In this document: positions 1-6,155 of the stretch, one piece after another
How positions within the stretch are numbered: position 1 is the stretch's first letter
Layout of the letters: each line of letters begins with the position of its first letter
DNA from: Lentisphaerota bacterium
Lineage (GTDB): Bacteria; Verrucomicrobiota; Kiritimatiellia; RFP12; JAAYLN01
Reading direction: 5' to 3'
DNA: 6,155 nt
Assembly: GCA_012514915.1 (NCBI GenBank)
Contig: JAAYZJ010000360.1
Span: forward strand, 1-6,155
Notes under the pieces: generated by a model
Told to the model about the DNA's origin: nothing
Seen by the model: the letters and a program-made list of their open reading frames with translations, nothing else
Databases searched by the model: none
Position numbers and translations under genes: made by a program

Positions 1-2517
1 ACGAACAGCGAGTTCGGGTTCGACTACCTGCGCGACAACGGCATGGCGATGGGGCCCGAGCAGCTCGTCCAGCGCGGCTACCACTACGCCATCGTCGACG
101 AGGTCGACAGCATCCTGATCGACGAGGCCCGAACCCCACTGATCATCTCCGGCCCCGCCGCCGTTTCGACCCATCAGTTCGACGATCTCAAACCGCGCAT
201 CGAGCGGCTGGTCCGCATGCAGCGCGACCTCTGCAACGTCCTGGTCCGCGAGGCCAAGGAGGCATTCGACGCCGGCGATGCCGACCGGGCCATGGAGAAA
301 CTCTACCAGGTCTATCACGGCATGCCCAAGCACAAGCAGTTTCTCCATCTGCTCGAGGATCCCGCCGTCCGCAAGCTGCACGAGCAGGTCGAGAGCATGA
401 TGCTCACCGAAATGCACAAGGAGCACGGGCGCGAGCTCTGCGAGAAGCTGCTCTTCACGATCGACGAGCGCAGCCGCGAGGTCTCGCTCACCGACAGCGG
501 CTGCGAGCAGCTCAACCCCGCCGATCCCGAGATGTTCGTCCTGCCCGATCTCGTCGGCGCGATGTCGGCGCTGGATGGCGACGCGGCCCTCACGGGGCCC
601 GAGCGCACCGAGCGGCGCCGCCAAATCCAGGACGATTTCATGACCCGCAACGAGCGGGTGCACAACTGCAGCCAGTTGCTGCGCGCCTACTGTCTGTACG
701 AGCGCGATGTCGAATACGTGGTGCAGGAGAATCACGTGCTGATCGTCGACGAGTACACGGGGCGCATCCTGCCGGGGCGCCGCTGGAGCGACGGCCTGCA
801 CCAGGCCGTCGAGGCCAAGGAGGGCGTGCAGATCGAGCGCGAGACGCAGACCCTTGCCACCATCACGATCCAGAACTACTTCCGTCTCTACAAGAAGCTT
901 GCCGGCATGACCGGCACCGCCGAGACCGAGGCCGCCGAGTTCAACGACATCTACAAGCTCGACGTCGTGCCGATTCCGACCAACCGTCCCGTGCGGCGCG
1001 TCGACGCGAACGACCTGATCTTCAAGAGCCAGCGCGAGAAGTACAAGGCGATCATCGAGGACATCACGGAGCGCCACGGCCGGGGGCAGCCCGTCCTGCT
1101 GGGCACCGCCAATGTCGACACCTCCGAGGTGCTCAGCCGCATGCTGCGCATGGCCCGCATCCCGCACAATGTGCTCAACGCCAAGAACCACGCCCGCGAG
1201 GCCGAGATCGTCGCCCAGGCGGGCCAGCCGGGCAGCGTCACGATCGCGACCAACATGGCGGGCCGCGGCACCGACATCAAGCTCGGTCCGGGGGTGGTCT
1301 GGGTCGACGAGCCGACCCTCAAGTCCCAGCAGACGCTCGATATGCCGTACCCGGGCGGCAAGACCCTGCGCCAGCTCCTGGTCGAGCGCCCGTGCGGGCT
1401 GCATGTGCTCGGGTCGGAGCGTCACGAATCGCGCCGCATCGACCGCCAGCTCCGCGGCCGCTGCGCCCGCCAGGGCGACCCCGGGTCGTCGCGGTTCTTC
1501 ATCTCGCTGGAAGACGACCTGATGCGCCTCTTTGGCTCGGAACGGATGTCGGGGATCATGAGCCGCCTCGGCATGCAGGAGGGCGAGGCGCTTGAGCACC
1601 GCTGGCTCAACCGTTCGGTCGAGACCGCCCAGCGGCGCGTCGAGCAGCAGAACTTCTCGATCCGCAAGCGGACGCTGGAGTACGACGACGTGATGAACAA
1701 GCAGCGCGAGGTGATCTACGCCTTCCGCGGCGACCTGATCCGCGCCGATGCCGAGGAGGTCCGCGCGCGCATTCTCGACGTCATGAACGACCTGATTCTC
1801 TCGCAGTGCGAGGCGTTGCTGGCCAACGTGAAGGACGCGCGGGTCGACGAACTCGTCGAGTGGGTCATGCTCAATTTTCCCGTCGCCGTGCAGGCAGACG
1901 AGCTCCAGGTGTTCGCGGGCCAACCGGAGGCCGCCGGCGAGGCGATTTTCCAGCGGGTGGAGGAGGCCTACACCATCAAGTGCAGTTTCGAGGATCAGCA
2001 GGTGCTGCCGATCATGGAGCGGCAGGTCGTGCTGCAGGCGATCGACACCCAGTGGCAGGAGTACCTGCGCGCGATGGACGAGCTTCGCCACGGGGTCGGC
2101 TTGCGGGCCTACGGGCAGCGCGATCCGCTCATCGAGTACAAGCGCGAGGCCTTCTCGATGTTCGAGGAGCTGATGAACCAGATCAAGGCCGAGATTGCCC
2201 AGTCGGTCTTCCGCGCCTCGACCTCGGTCGAGAATCTGCAGCGCATGCTGGGGCGCACGGCGCCCAGCCGCCAGCGGCTTGTGCACGACGAGGTGCATGT
2301 GTTGGGGAGCGCCGTGTCCGCCGGCGGAGCGTCCCGGGAGACCTCGCCCGTGCAGCCGGCGATTTCGAATGCCGATTTTGACCGTGCCGTGGCCAGTATG
2401 ATGCCGGCGGCGGCCCCTGATCCGGTCCGGCGCGAGGTCCCCAAGGTGGGGCGCAACGACGACTGCCCGTGCGGCAGCGGCAAAAAGTTCAAGAAGTGCT
2501 GCGGAAAAAACGCTTGA
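1..2517 (+). CDS. secA: Protein translocase subunit SecA, partial (5' end outside the window)
   Basis: SecA is the cytoplasmic ATPase that pushes unfolded preproteins through SecYEG. The frame is open from base 1 and begins with TNSEFGFDYLRDN, so the true start lies to the left; 838 residues are visible and roughly 170-190, including Walker A, are missing. Visible in order (residue 1 = base 1): Walker B DEVD at 33-36; a long preprotein-binding region to about 235 with YHGMPKHK at 105-112; VDEYTGR at 249-255; AGMTGTAETEAAEF at about 301-314; TNMAGRGTD at 417-425; arginine-finger LRGRCARQGD at 484-493; helical scaffold EYDDVMNKQR from 560; IDTQW at 681-685; and a C-terminal zinc motif CPC...CC (Cys 822, 824, 833, 834). 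The zinc tail is the SecB/ribosome-contact type. The preprotein-binding region is about 80 residues longer than I recall for E. coli SecA. The last codons overlap the start region of lnt. Identification is secure. Confidence 0.98.
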   Translation, partial: TNSEFGFDYLRDNGMAMGPEQLVQRGYHYAIVDEVDSILIDEARTPLIISGPAAVSTHQFDDLKPRIERLVRMQRDLCNVLVREAKEAFDAGDADRAMEKLYQVYHGMPKHKQFLHLLEDPAVRKLHEQVESMMLTEMHKEHGRELCEKLLFTIDERSREVSLTDSGCEQLNPADPEMFVLPDLVGAMSALDGDAALTGPERTERRRQIQDDFMTRNERVHNCSQLLRAYCLYERDVEYVVQENHVLIVDEYTGRILPGRRWSDGLHQAVEAKEGVQIERETQTLATITIQNYFRLYKKLAGMTGTAETEAAEFNDIYKLDVVPIPTNRPVRRVDANDLIFKSQREKYKAIIEDITERHGRGQPVLLGTANVDTSEVLSRMLRMARIPHNVLNAKNHAREAEIVAQAGQPGSVTIATNMAGRGTDIKLGPGVVWVDEPTLKSQQTLDMPYPGGKTLRQLLVERPCGLHVLGSERHESRRIDRQLRGRCARQGDPGSSRFFISLEDDLMRLFGSERMSGIMSRLGMQEGEALEHRWLNRSVETAQRRVEQQNFSIRKRTLEYDDVMNKQREVIYAFRGDLIRADAEEVRARILDVMNDLILSQCEALLANVKDARVDELVEWVMLNFPVAVQADELQVFAGQPEAAGEAIFQRVEEAYTIKCSFEDQQVLPIMERQVVLQAIDTQWQEYLRAMDELRHGVGLRAYGQRDPLIEYKREAFSMFEELMNQIKAEIAQSVFRASTSVENLQRMLGRTAPSRQRLVHDEVHVLGSAVSAGGASRETSPVQPAISNADFDRAVASMMPAAAPDPVRREVPKVGRNDDCPCGSGKKFKKCCGKNA
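2505..2511 (+). other. A-AAA-AAC slippery heptamer at the secA/lnt overlap (possible -1 frameshift site)
   Basis: In the secA frame the bases read GGA AAA AAC GCT TGA, giving the heptamer A AAA AAC in the exact phase used by -1 frameshift sites. A -1 slip would avoid the secA stop at 2515 and enter the lnt frame (AAA AAA CGC TTG AAC). Downstream I see only short possible stems: CCGG 2519-2522 with CCGG 2535-2538, and GCCC 2541-2544 with GGGC 2552-2555. There is no clear upstream Shine-Dalgarno stimulator. The motif is visible; frameshifting is speculation, and the bases also encode the ordinary Gly-Lys-Asn after the zinc cysteines. Confidence 0.25.
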
Positions 2518-4220
2518 ACCGGAACCTGTCCCTGCCGGCCGCCCTCTTGTCGGGCTTGCTGCTGTGGGTCGCCTTTCCGCCCGTGGCCCAGGCCGATGCC
2601 GCCTGGTTCGCGCTGGTGCCGTTGCTGCTGGCGCTGCGGCGGGCCACGCCGCGCCGCGGCTTCCGGCTGGCCTGGCTGGCGGGCATGGCCTTTTGGCTGG
2701 GCAATCTCATCTGGCTGTGGCGTTTGGTCGACAACGGCGGCCCCCTCCTGCTGGTTGTGTTCGGGCACGCCGCGCTGGCGGCCTACTGCGCGCTGTATGC
2801 CGGCGCCTTCGGATTGGCGTCCGCCTGGCTCTGGCGCCACCCCGTCATGGATCGCTCTCCCTGGGTCCGCCTCCTGATGGTGATCGTCGTCGCGCCGCTG
2901 CTCTGGGTCGGCACGGAACAGGTGCGCGGGACGCTGTTGACCGGTTTTGCCTGGAATGCGCTGGGCGTGAGCCAGTTCCGCAACCTGGCGCTGATTCAAT
3001 GCGCCTCCTGGGGCGGCATGAGCGCCGTTTCGGCCCTGCTTGTCGCCGTCAACGGCGGCATCGCCCTGTTGCTCGAACGGACCTGGATCGATCTGGTCGT
3101 GCGGCGGCGGCTGCACCCGGCGGGAGCACCCCCGCCGTCTCTGCCGCGCGGGTTCCCTCTCCGCACCGTCGAACTCTCGCTGGCGCTGCTCCTCTGCATC
3201 GTCTGCTGGTACCAAGGCATCGACCGGGTCCGCGCGATCGACCGCCGCTGCGCCGCCGCGCCGCGCTGGCGCCTGGCGCTGTTCCACCCCGAGGCGCCCT
3301 CGTTCTTCGAGCGGGGAGGGGAGGGCGCGCTGGGCGCGACGCTCGCCCGGCTGGTCGATCACGCCGAGATCGCGGGGGCCGCCCGCCCCGATCTGTGCAT
3401 CTGGCCCGAAACGATGCTGCCAGGGCCGCCGCCCTACGATGCGCCCACGCGGGAGCTCGTCCGCAACGCGACGGCGCGCACCGGCGCCCCGCTGCTCGCC
3501 GGCGGGCTCGAGATCGAGCCGGGGCCGGGCTGGGACTGGACGGTCGGTGCCCGCTACTACAATTCGGCTTTTCTTTTCGACGCTGCCGGCGAACCGACCG
3601 CCGTCTACCGCAAGCAGCACCTCGTCCCCTTCGGAGAATACATCCCCGGCGACAGGTGGCTGCCCTGGCTCGGACGTCTCTCGCCGATCGGCTACAGTTG
3701 CTCGCCGGGGCGCGTCAGCTCCATCCTGGAGGTCGGGTCACGCCAGGATCCCGCCCGCCCGCCCCTTCGCCTGAGCCCGCTGATCTGCTTCGAGGACACC
3801 CTGCCGTATCTCGCGCGCCACGCCGCGCGGGCGGGAGCCGACCTGCTGGTCAACCTGACCAACGATGCCTGGTTCGACGGCTCCAGCGAAGCCGAGCAGC
3901 ATCTGGCGCAGGCCGTGTTCCGCTGCGTCGAAACGGGCCTGCCGATGGTGCGCAGTTCCAATAGCGGGGTCACGGCCGTCATCCTGCCCAACGGACGCGT
4001 GACCCGCCGGCTGGGCCGCGGCGACGGCGCGGGCGAGCCGGGACTCCTCGTCGACGAGACCGGGATCGATGCGCAGCCGATGTCGACACCGTTCCAGCGT
4101 GTGGGCCCCGCGTTTTTGGGCTTTCCAGGAACCCTGCTTCTCTTCATAATCATTCGCTTGTTTTTCCACGAGGAGCACCGGGGCCGCCGGCCGGCGATGG
4201 CGGGCGGCAAGCACGACTGA
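2514..4220 (+). CDS. lnt: Apolipoprotein N-acyltransferase (Lnt)
   Basis: Lnt is an inner-membrane enzyme that moves an acyl chain from a phospholipid to the N-terminal cysteine of apolipoproteins, the last step of lipoprotein maturation. Counting residues from an upstream GTG at 2469 (583 aa), hydrophobic helices lie near 21-57, 66-85, 91-120, 130-147, 182-203 and 233-248, with a last one at about 548-566. The nitrilase domain between them carries the full triad: Glu314 (CIWPET), Lys382 (YRKQHLVPFGEY) and Cys440 (LICFED). Glu390 matches the accessory Glu of E. coli Lnt, and the Glu-Lys distance of 68 residues equals that of E. coli. NLTNDAW and RSSNSGVTAVI follow. I annotate TTG 2514 (568 aa), which overlaps the secA stop as TTGA and puts a short basic N-terminus just before the first helix. 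GTG 2496 and GTG 2469 are alternatives; none has a strong Shine-Dalgarno sequence, suggesting coupling to secA. A proline/arginine-rich linker lies at about 211-231. Confidence 0.95.
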   Translation: MNRNLSLPAALLSGLLLWVAFPPVAQADAAWFALVPLLLALRRATPRRGFRLAWLAGMAFWLGNLIWLWRLVDNGGPLLLVVFGHAALAAYCALYAGAFGLASAWLWRHPVMDRSPWVRLLMVIVVAPLLWVGTEQVRGTLLTGFAWNALGVSQFRNLALIQCASWGGMSAVSALLVAVNGGIALLLERTWIDLVVRRRLHPAGAPPPSLPRGFPLRTVELSLALLLCIVCWYQGIDRVRAIDRRCAAAPRWRLALFHPEAPSFFERGGEGALGATLARLVDHAEIAGAARPDLCIWPETMLPGPPPYDAPTRELVRNATARTGAPLLAGGLEIEPGPGWDWTVGARYYNSAFLFDAAGEPTAVYRKQHLVPFGEYIPGDRWLPWLGRLSPIGYSCSPGRVSSILEVGSRQDPARPPLRLSPLICFEDTLPYLARHAARAGADLLVNLTNDAWFDGSSEAEQHLAQAVFRCVETGLPMVRSSNSGVTAVILPNGRVTRRLGRGDGAGEPGLLVDETGIDAQPMSTPFQRVGPAFLGFPGTLLLFIIIRLFFHEEHRGRRPAMAGGKHD

Positions 4221-4225
4221 GCAAC

Positions 4226-4951
4226 ATGCGGTTTCTTTTGTACAACATCCGCTATGGCACGGGGCGCCGCACGCGGCGCGCCTGGATGGACATGCTGCGC
4301 CGAACCGACAACCATTTCGAGTCCATCACCCACTTCATCCGCGAGCTTGAGCCCGATGTCGTCGGTCTCGTCGATACCGACAGCGGCTCGTTCCGCACGA
4401 AAAACATGCCGCAGCCGCAGCGGCTGGCCGAGGTCATCGGCCACTATCACAGCTTCGGCGTCAAGTACCGCCAGCATGGCCTGCTGCGCCGCACCCCCGT
4501 CTTCGGCAAGCAGGGCAACGCCTTCCTCACGCGCGATGCCGTCCAGCGCGAGACGTTTCACTATTTCGAGCACGGGTTCAAGCGACTGGTCATCGAGCTT
4601 GAACTCCAGCAGGCCAACCTCTTCCTGGTCCACCTTTCCCTGAGGCGCCATGTCCGCAGACGCCAGCTCGACCATCTGCAGCAACTCGTCCGGACTGCCC
4701 GCAAACCCTGCATCGTCGCCGGGGACTTCAACGTGCTACTGGGGCCCGACGAGCTGACCGATTTCCTGGAATTGGCTGGACTCCAGCGTGTGAATCTCGA
4801 GAACCGCCCGACGTACCCGAGCTGGGATCCACAACGTGTGCTGGATTTCGTCTGCTATACGCCGACCATCACGCTCCGTGCGTTCGCGCTGCCGCAGGTC
4901 ACCCTGTCGGACCATCTGCCGCTGGTCTGCGACTTCGAGCTGCCGGCGTGA
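4226..4951 (+). CDS. Endonuclease/exonuclease/phosphatase (EEP) fold hydrolase, substrate unknown
   Basis: A 241-residue protein of the EEP superfamily, metal-dependent phosphodiesterases that include exonuclease III, DNase I-like enzymes and sphingomyelinases. Expected motifs are present in order: Asn7 in the opening strand (LYNIRYG), QGNAFLT at 96-102, His136 (LVHLSLR), GDFN at 166-169 with Asp167 and Asn169, LDF with Asp207, and the C-terminal SDHLPL with Asp229 and catalytic His230. The second motif, where the family usually has a metal-binding Glu (LxEv), reads VGLVDTDSGS with Asp50 at that position. No signal peptide or membrane segment is seen, so a cytoplasmic location is likely. The ATG is five bases after the lnt stop and has no convincing Shine-Dalgarno, suggesting translational coupling in a secA-lnt-EEP operon. 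Length is that of a bare EEP domain. The fold is confident; whether the substrate is a nucleic acid, a lipid or a small phosphodiester cannot be told from sequence. Confidence 0.88.
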   Translation: MRFLLYNIRYGTGRRTRRAWMDMLRRTDNHFESITHFIRELEPDVVGLVDTDSGSFRTKNMPQPQRLAEVIGHYHSFGVKYRQHGLLRRTPVFGKQGNAFLTRDAVQRETFHYFEHGFKRLVIELELQQANLFLVHLSLRRHVRRRQLDHLQQLVRTARKPCIVAGDFNVLLGPDELTDFLELAGLQRVNLENRPTYPSWDPQRVLDFVCYTPTITLRAFALPQVTLSDHLPLVCDFELPA

Positions 4952-4966
4952 GCGGGCCGAGCGCGG

Positions 4967-4995
4967 TTGCCGCCCAAGCCTCTCCGTATGACAAT
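4967..4995 (+). promoter_or_regulatory. Possible weak sigma70-like promoter before the URO-D-like gene
   Basis: TTGCCG (4967-4972) and GACAAT (4990-4995) are separated by 17 bases, each matching four of six positions of the -35 and -10 consensus. This lies in the 108-base gap after the EEP stop, the only real intergenic space in the window, so a promoter for the downstream gene is reasonable. The match is weak and could be chance. Confidence 0.25.
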
Positions 4996-5044
4996 GCACA
5001 GGCCGTCAGGATGGACTCATCGTCCGGCGGCAGAATCAACCAAC

Positions 5045-5051
5045 AAGGTGA
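5045..5051 (+). promoter_or_regulatory. Ribosome binding site of the URO-D-like gene
   Basis: AAGGTGA lies eight bases before ATG 5060, close to the AAGGAGG consensus. It is the clearest Shine-Dalgarno sequence in the window, supports ATG 5060 as the start, and suggests this gene is translated independently rather than by coupling like the genes before it. Confidence 0.6.
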
Positions 5052-5059
5052 GTGAGATC

Positions 5060-6155
5060 ATGACCACGCGCGATCGCTGGACGGGTGTGCTGCAGTTCAA
5101 GAAGCCCGATCGGATACCCCTGATTCCGGGTGGCGGACGGCAGTCGACGCTGGCGGCCTGGCGCGCCCAGGGCCTGCCGGAGAACGTCGCCGACTATGTA
5201 CAGCACGCCTACCGCGAAGCCGGCGGCCGACTGCCGTGGCCGGCGCCGGGAGGCGGCGGCTTCACGGTGAACGAACGGATGATGCCCACCTTCGAGGAGT
5301 GCATTCTGGAAGAGCGCGAGAACTCCCGTGTCGTGCAGGACTGGAAGGGGAACGTCTGCGAGATCGGCAAGGCGTTCACGCCGGAGTACCTGCGCAACGC
5401 CATCGATTTCGTGACCCGCCGCTGGATCAAGTGCCCCGTCGAGAGCCGGGACGACTGGGAGGCGATGAAACGGCGCTACGACGCCGATGACGCCTCGCGG
5501 CTGCCGGAGCACCCCGCCGAACAGGGCCGCCGCCTGACGGACCGCGCACACCCCGTCGTCCTCCATTTCTCCGGTCCCTTCTGGCAGTTGCGCGAGTGGC
5601 TGGGCTTCGAGAACCTCTGCATGCTGTGCTGCGACGATCCGCTCTGGGTCGAGGAGATGATCCGCTTCTGGGAGGCCTACGTCTCGCGCCTCATGGAACG
5701 GACCTTCGCCTGCTTCACCCCCGACATGGTGCATCTCTCCGAGGACATGGCCTACAAGCAGTTCTCCATGATTTCGCCCGCCATGGTCCGGCGCTTTCTC
5801 CTGCCGACCTGGCGCCGCTGGGGCGAGCAGATCCGCCGGGCGGGGGTGCCGCTCTACGGCATGGATTCTGACGGTTTCATCGGCGAACTGATCCCGCTGT
5901 GGATCGAGGCGGGGATCAACGTCTGCGATCCGGTCGAGGTGGCGGCGGGCAACGACCTGCCGGCGTTCCGGCGCCGATTCGGGCGCGACATGGCCTACAC
6001 GGGCGGCGTCGACAAACGCGCCATGGCCAAGGGAGGGCGTGCGATCGAGGCCGAAATCGAGCGGCTGCGGCCCGTCATTGAGGATGGCGGCTACATTCCC
6101 GGCTGCGACCACGGCGTGCCGTCCGATGTCTCCTGGCCCAACTATGTCCGCTATG
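5060..6155 (+). CDS. Uroporphyrinogen decarboxylase-like (URO-D/MtaA family) protein, partial (3' end outside the window)
   Basis: The frame is open from ATG 5060 to the right edge (365 codons and one base, no stop). The N-terminus MTTRDRWTGVLQFKKPDRIP is the typical URO-D family opening. Later come HFSGPFWQLREWLGFE (about 173-188), MVHLSEDMAYK, YGMDSDG (Met268, Asp269, Asp271), Cys289 in NVCDPVE, TGGVDKRAMAKG, and GCDHGVPSDVSWPNY (Cys349, His351) near the end. Relatives are about 350-380 residues, so little is missing. True HemE decarboxylases have a different N-terminus with conserved arginines; this looks instead like the MtaA/CmuA-related branch, which transfers methyl groups between corrinoid proteins and thiols or tetrahydrofolate. 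The zinc-binding His-x-Cys of MtaA-type enzymes appears replaced by Asp-x-Asp at 269-271, while a late Cys is kept at 349, so the metal chemistry is uncertain. The family is strongly expanded in Lentisphaerae, Kiritimatiellae and Planctomycetes, mostly without assigned function. No corrinoid-binding partner is visible here. Family confident, reaction not. Confidence 0.9.
   Translation, partial: MTTRDRWTGVLQFKKPDRIPLIPGGGRQSTLAAWRAQGLPENVADYVQHAYREAGGRLPWPAPGGGGFTVNERMMPTFEECILEERENSRVVQDWKGNVCEIGKAFTPEYLRNAIDFVTRRWIKCPVESRDDWEAMKRRYDADDASRLPEHPAEQGRRLTDRAHPVVLHFSGPFWQLREWLGFENLCMLCCDDPLWVEEMIRFWEAYVSRLMERTFACFTPDMVHLSEDMAYKQFSMISPAMVRRFLLPTWRRWGEQIRRAGVPLYGMDSDGFIGELIPLWIEAGINVCDPVEVAAGNDLPAFRRRFGRDMAYTGGVDKRAMAKGGRAIEAEIERLRPVIEDGGYIPGCDHGVPSDVSWPNYVRY

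Noticed and set aside
2109..3620. Long open frame of 503 codons on the - strand opposite secA end and lnt
   Set aside because: It lies wholly antisense to two well-identified genes, is Arg/Gly/Pro/Gln-rich with no recognisable domain, and is the usual by-product of high GC at third positions.
2564..3964. Open frame of 466 codons on the + strand in another frame inside lnt
   Set aside because: Its product is Ala/Arg/Gly-rich without hydrophobic segments or motifs, while the overlapping frame encodes Lnt with an intact catalytic triad.
3692..4684. Open frame of 330 codons on the - strand opposite lnt and the EEP gene
   Set aside because: Antisense to confident genes, low-complexity composition and no family motif.
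4952..5059. Possible hairpins after the EEP gene (GCGG-TTG-CCGC at 4963-4973; GGAC-TCATC-GTCC at about 5013-5025) as a terminator
   Set aside because: Stems are only four base pairs and no T-run follows, so a rho-independent terminator is not supported.
5036..6112. Open frame of 358 codons on the - strand opposite the URO-D-like gene
   Set aside because: The + strand frame has clear URO-D family motifs and a good ribosome binding site; the antisense product has none and looks like GC-driven shadow coding.
1..6155. CRISPR arrays, insertion sequences, tRNA or rRNA genes, long repeats
   Set aside because: No regularly spaced repeats, terminal inverted repeats, transposase motifs or RNA gene signatures were seen; nearly all bases are in four identifiable genes.

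Overview
The window looks like a chromosomal stretch from a GC-rich bacterium (about two thirds G+C by eye) with an outer membrane. The SecA has a long extra segment in its preprotein-binding region and reads RGRCARQGD in its arginine-finger motif. As far as I recall, this CAR form is typical of the Chlamydiae/Lentisphaerae/Verrucomicrobia side of the PVC superphylum. The uroporphyrinogen-decarboxylase-like protein at the right end belongs to a family heavily expanded in Lentisphaerae, Kiritimatiellae and Planctomycetes. I therefore favour a PVC-group bacterium, perhaps Kiritimatiellae or Lentisphaerae. This is inferred from recognised motifs; no search was run.

Layout: all four genes lie on the + strand. 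(1) Positions 1-2517 hold the C-terminal ~838 residues of SecA, the Sec translocase motor; its N-terminus, including Walker A, lies left of the window. (2) About 2514-4220 is lnt, apolipoprotein N-acyltransferase, overlapping the end of secA, with its full Glu-Lys-Cys catalytic triad. (3) Positions 4226-4951 are a small endonuclease/exonuclease/phosphatase-fold (EEP) metal-dependent hydrolase, five bases after lnt. (4) A 108-base gap holds a possible weak promoter and a good ribosome binding site. (5) From 5060 to beyond the right edge runs a URO-D/MtaA-like protein, open for 365 codons and nearly complete.

How the genes fit together: SecA drives export of preproteins, including prolipoproteins, and Lnt performs the last step of lipoprotein maturation, so secA-lnt forms a sensible export/envelope unit. 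The EEP gene is probably co-transcribed and translationally coupled to lnt, but its substrate is unknown. The URO-D-like gene appears to be a separate unit with its own translation signal, and probably acts in one-carbon/corrinoid methyl transfer rather than haem synthesis.

I see no mobile element, CRISPR array, tRNA, rRNA or obvious novel multi-gene system. The most interesting points are an exactly phased A-AAA-AAC slippery heptamer where secA meets lnt, a Glu-to-Asp change at the presumed metal site of the EEP protein, and an Asp-x-Asp replacing the expected His-x-Cys in the URO-D-like protein.
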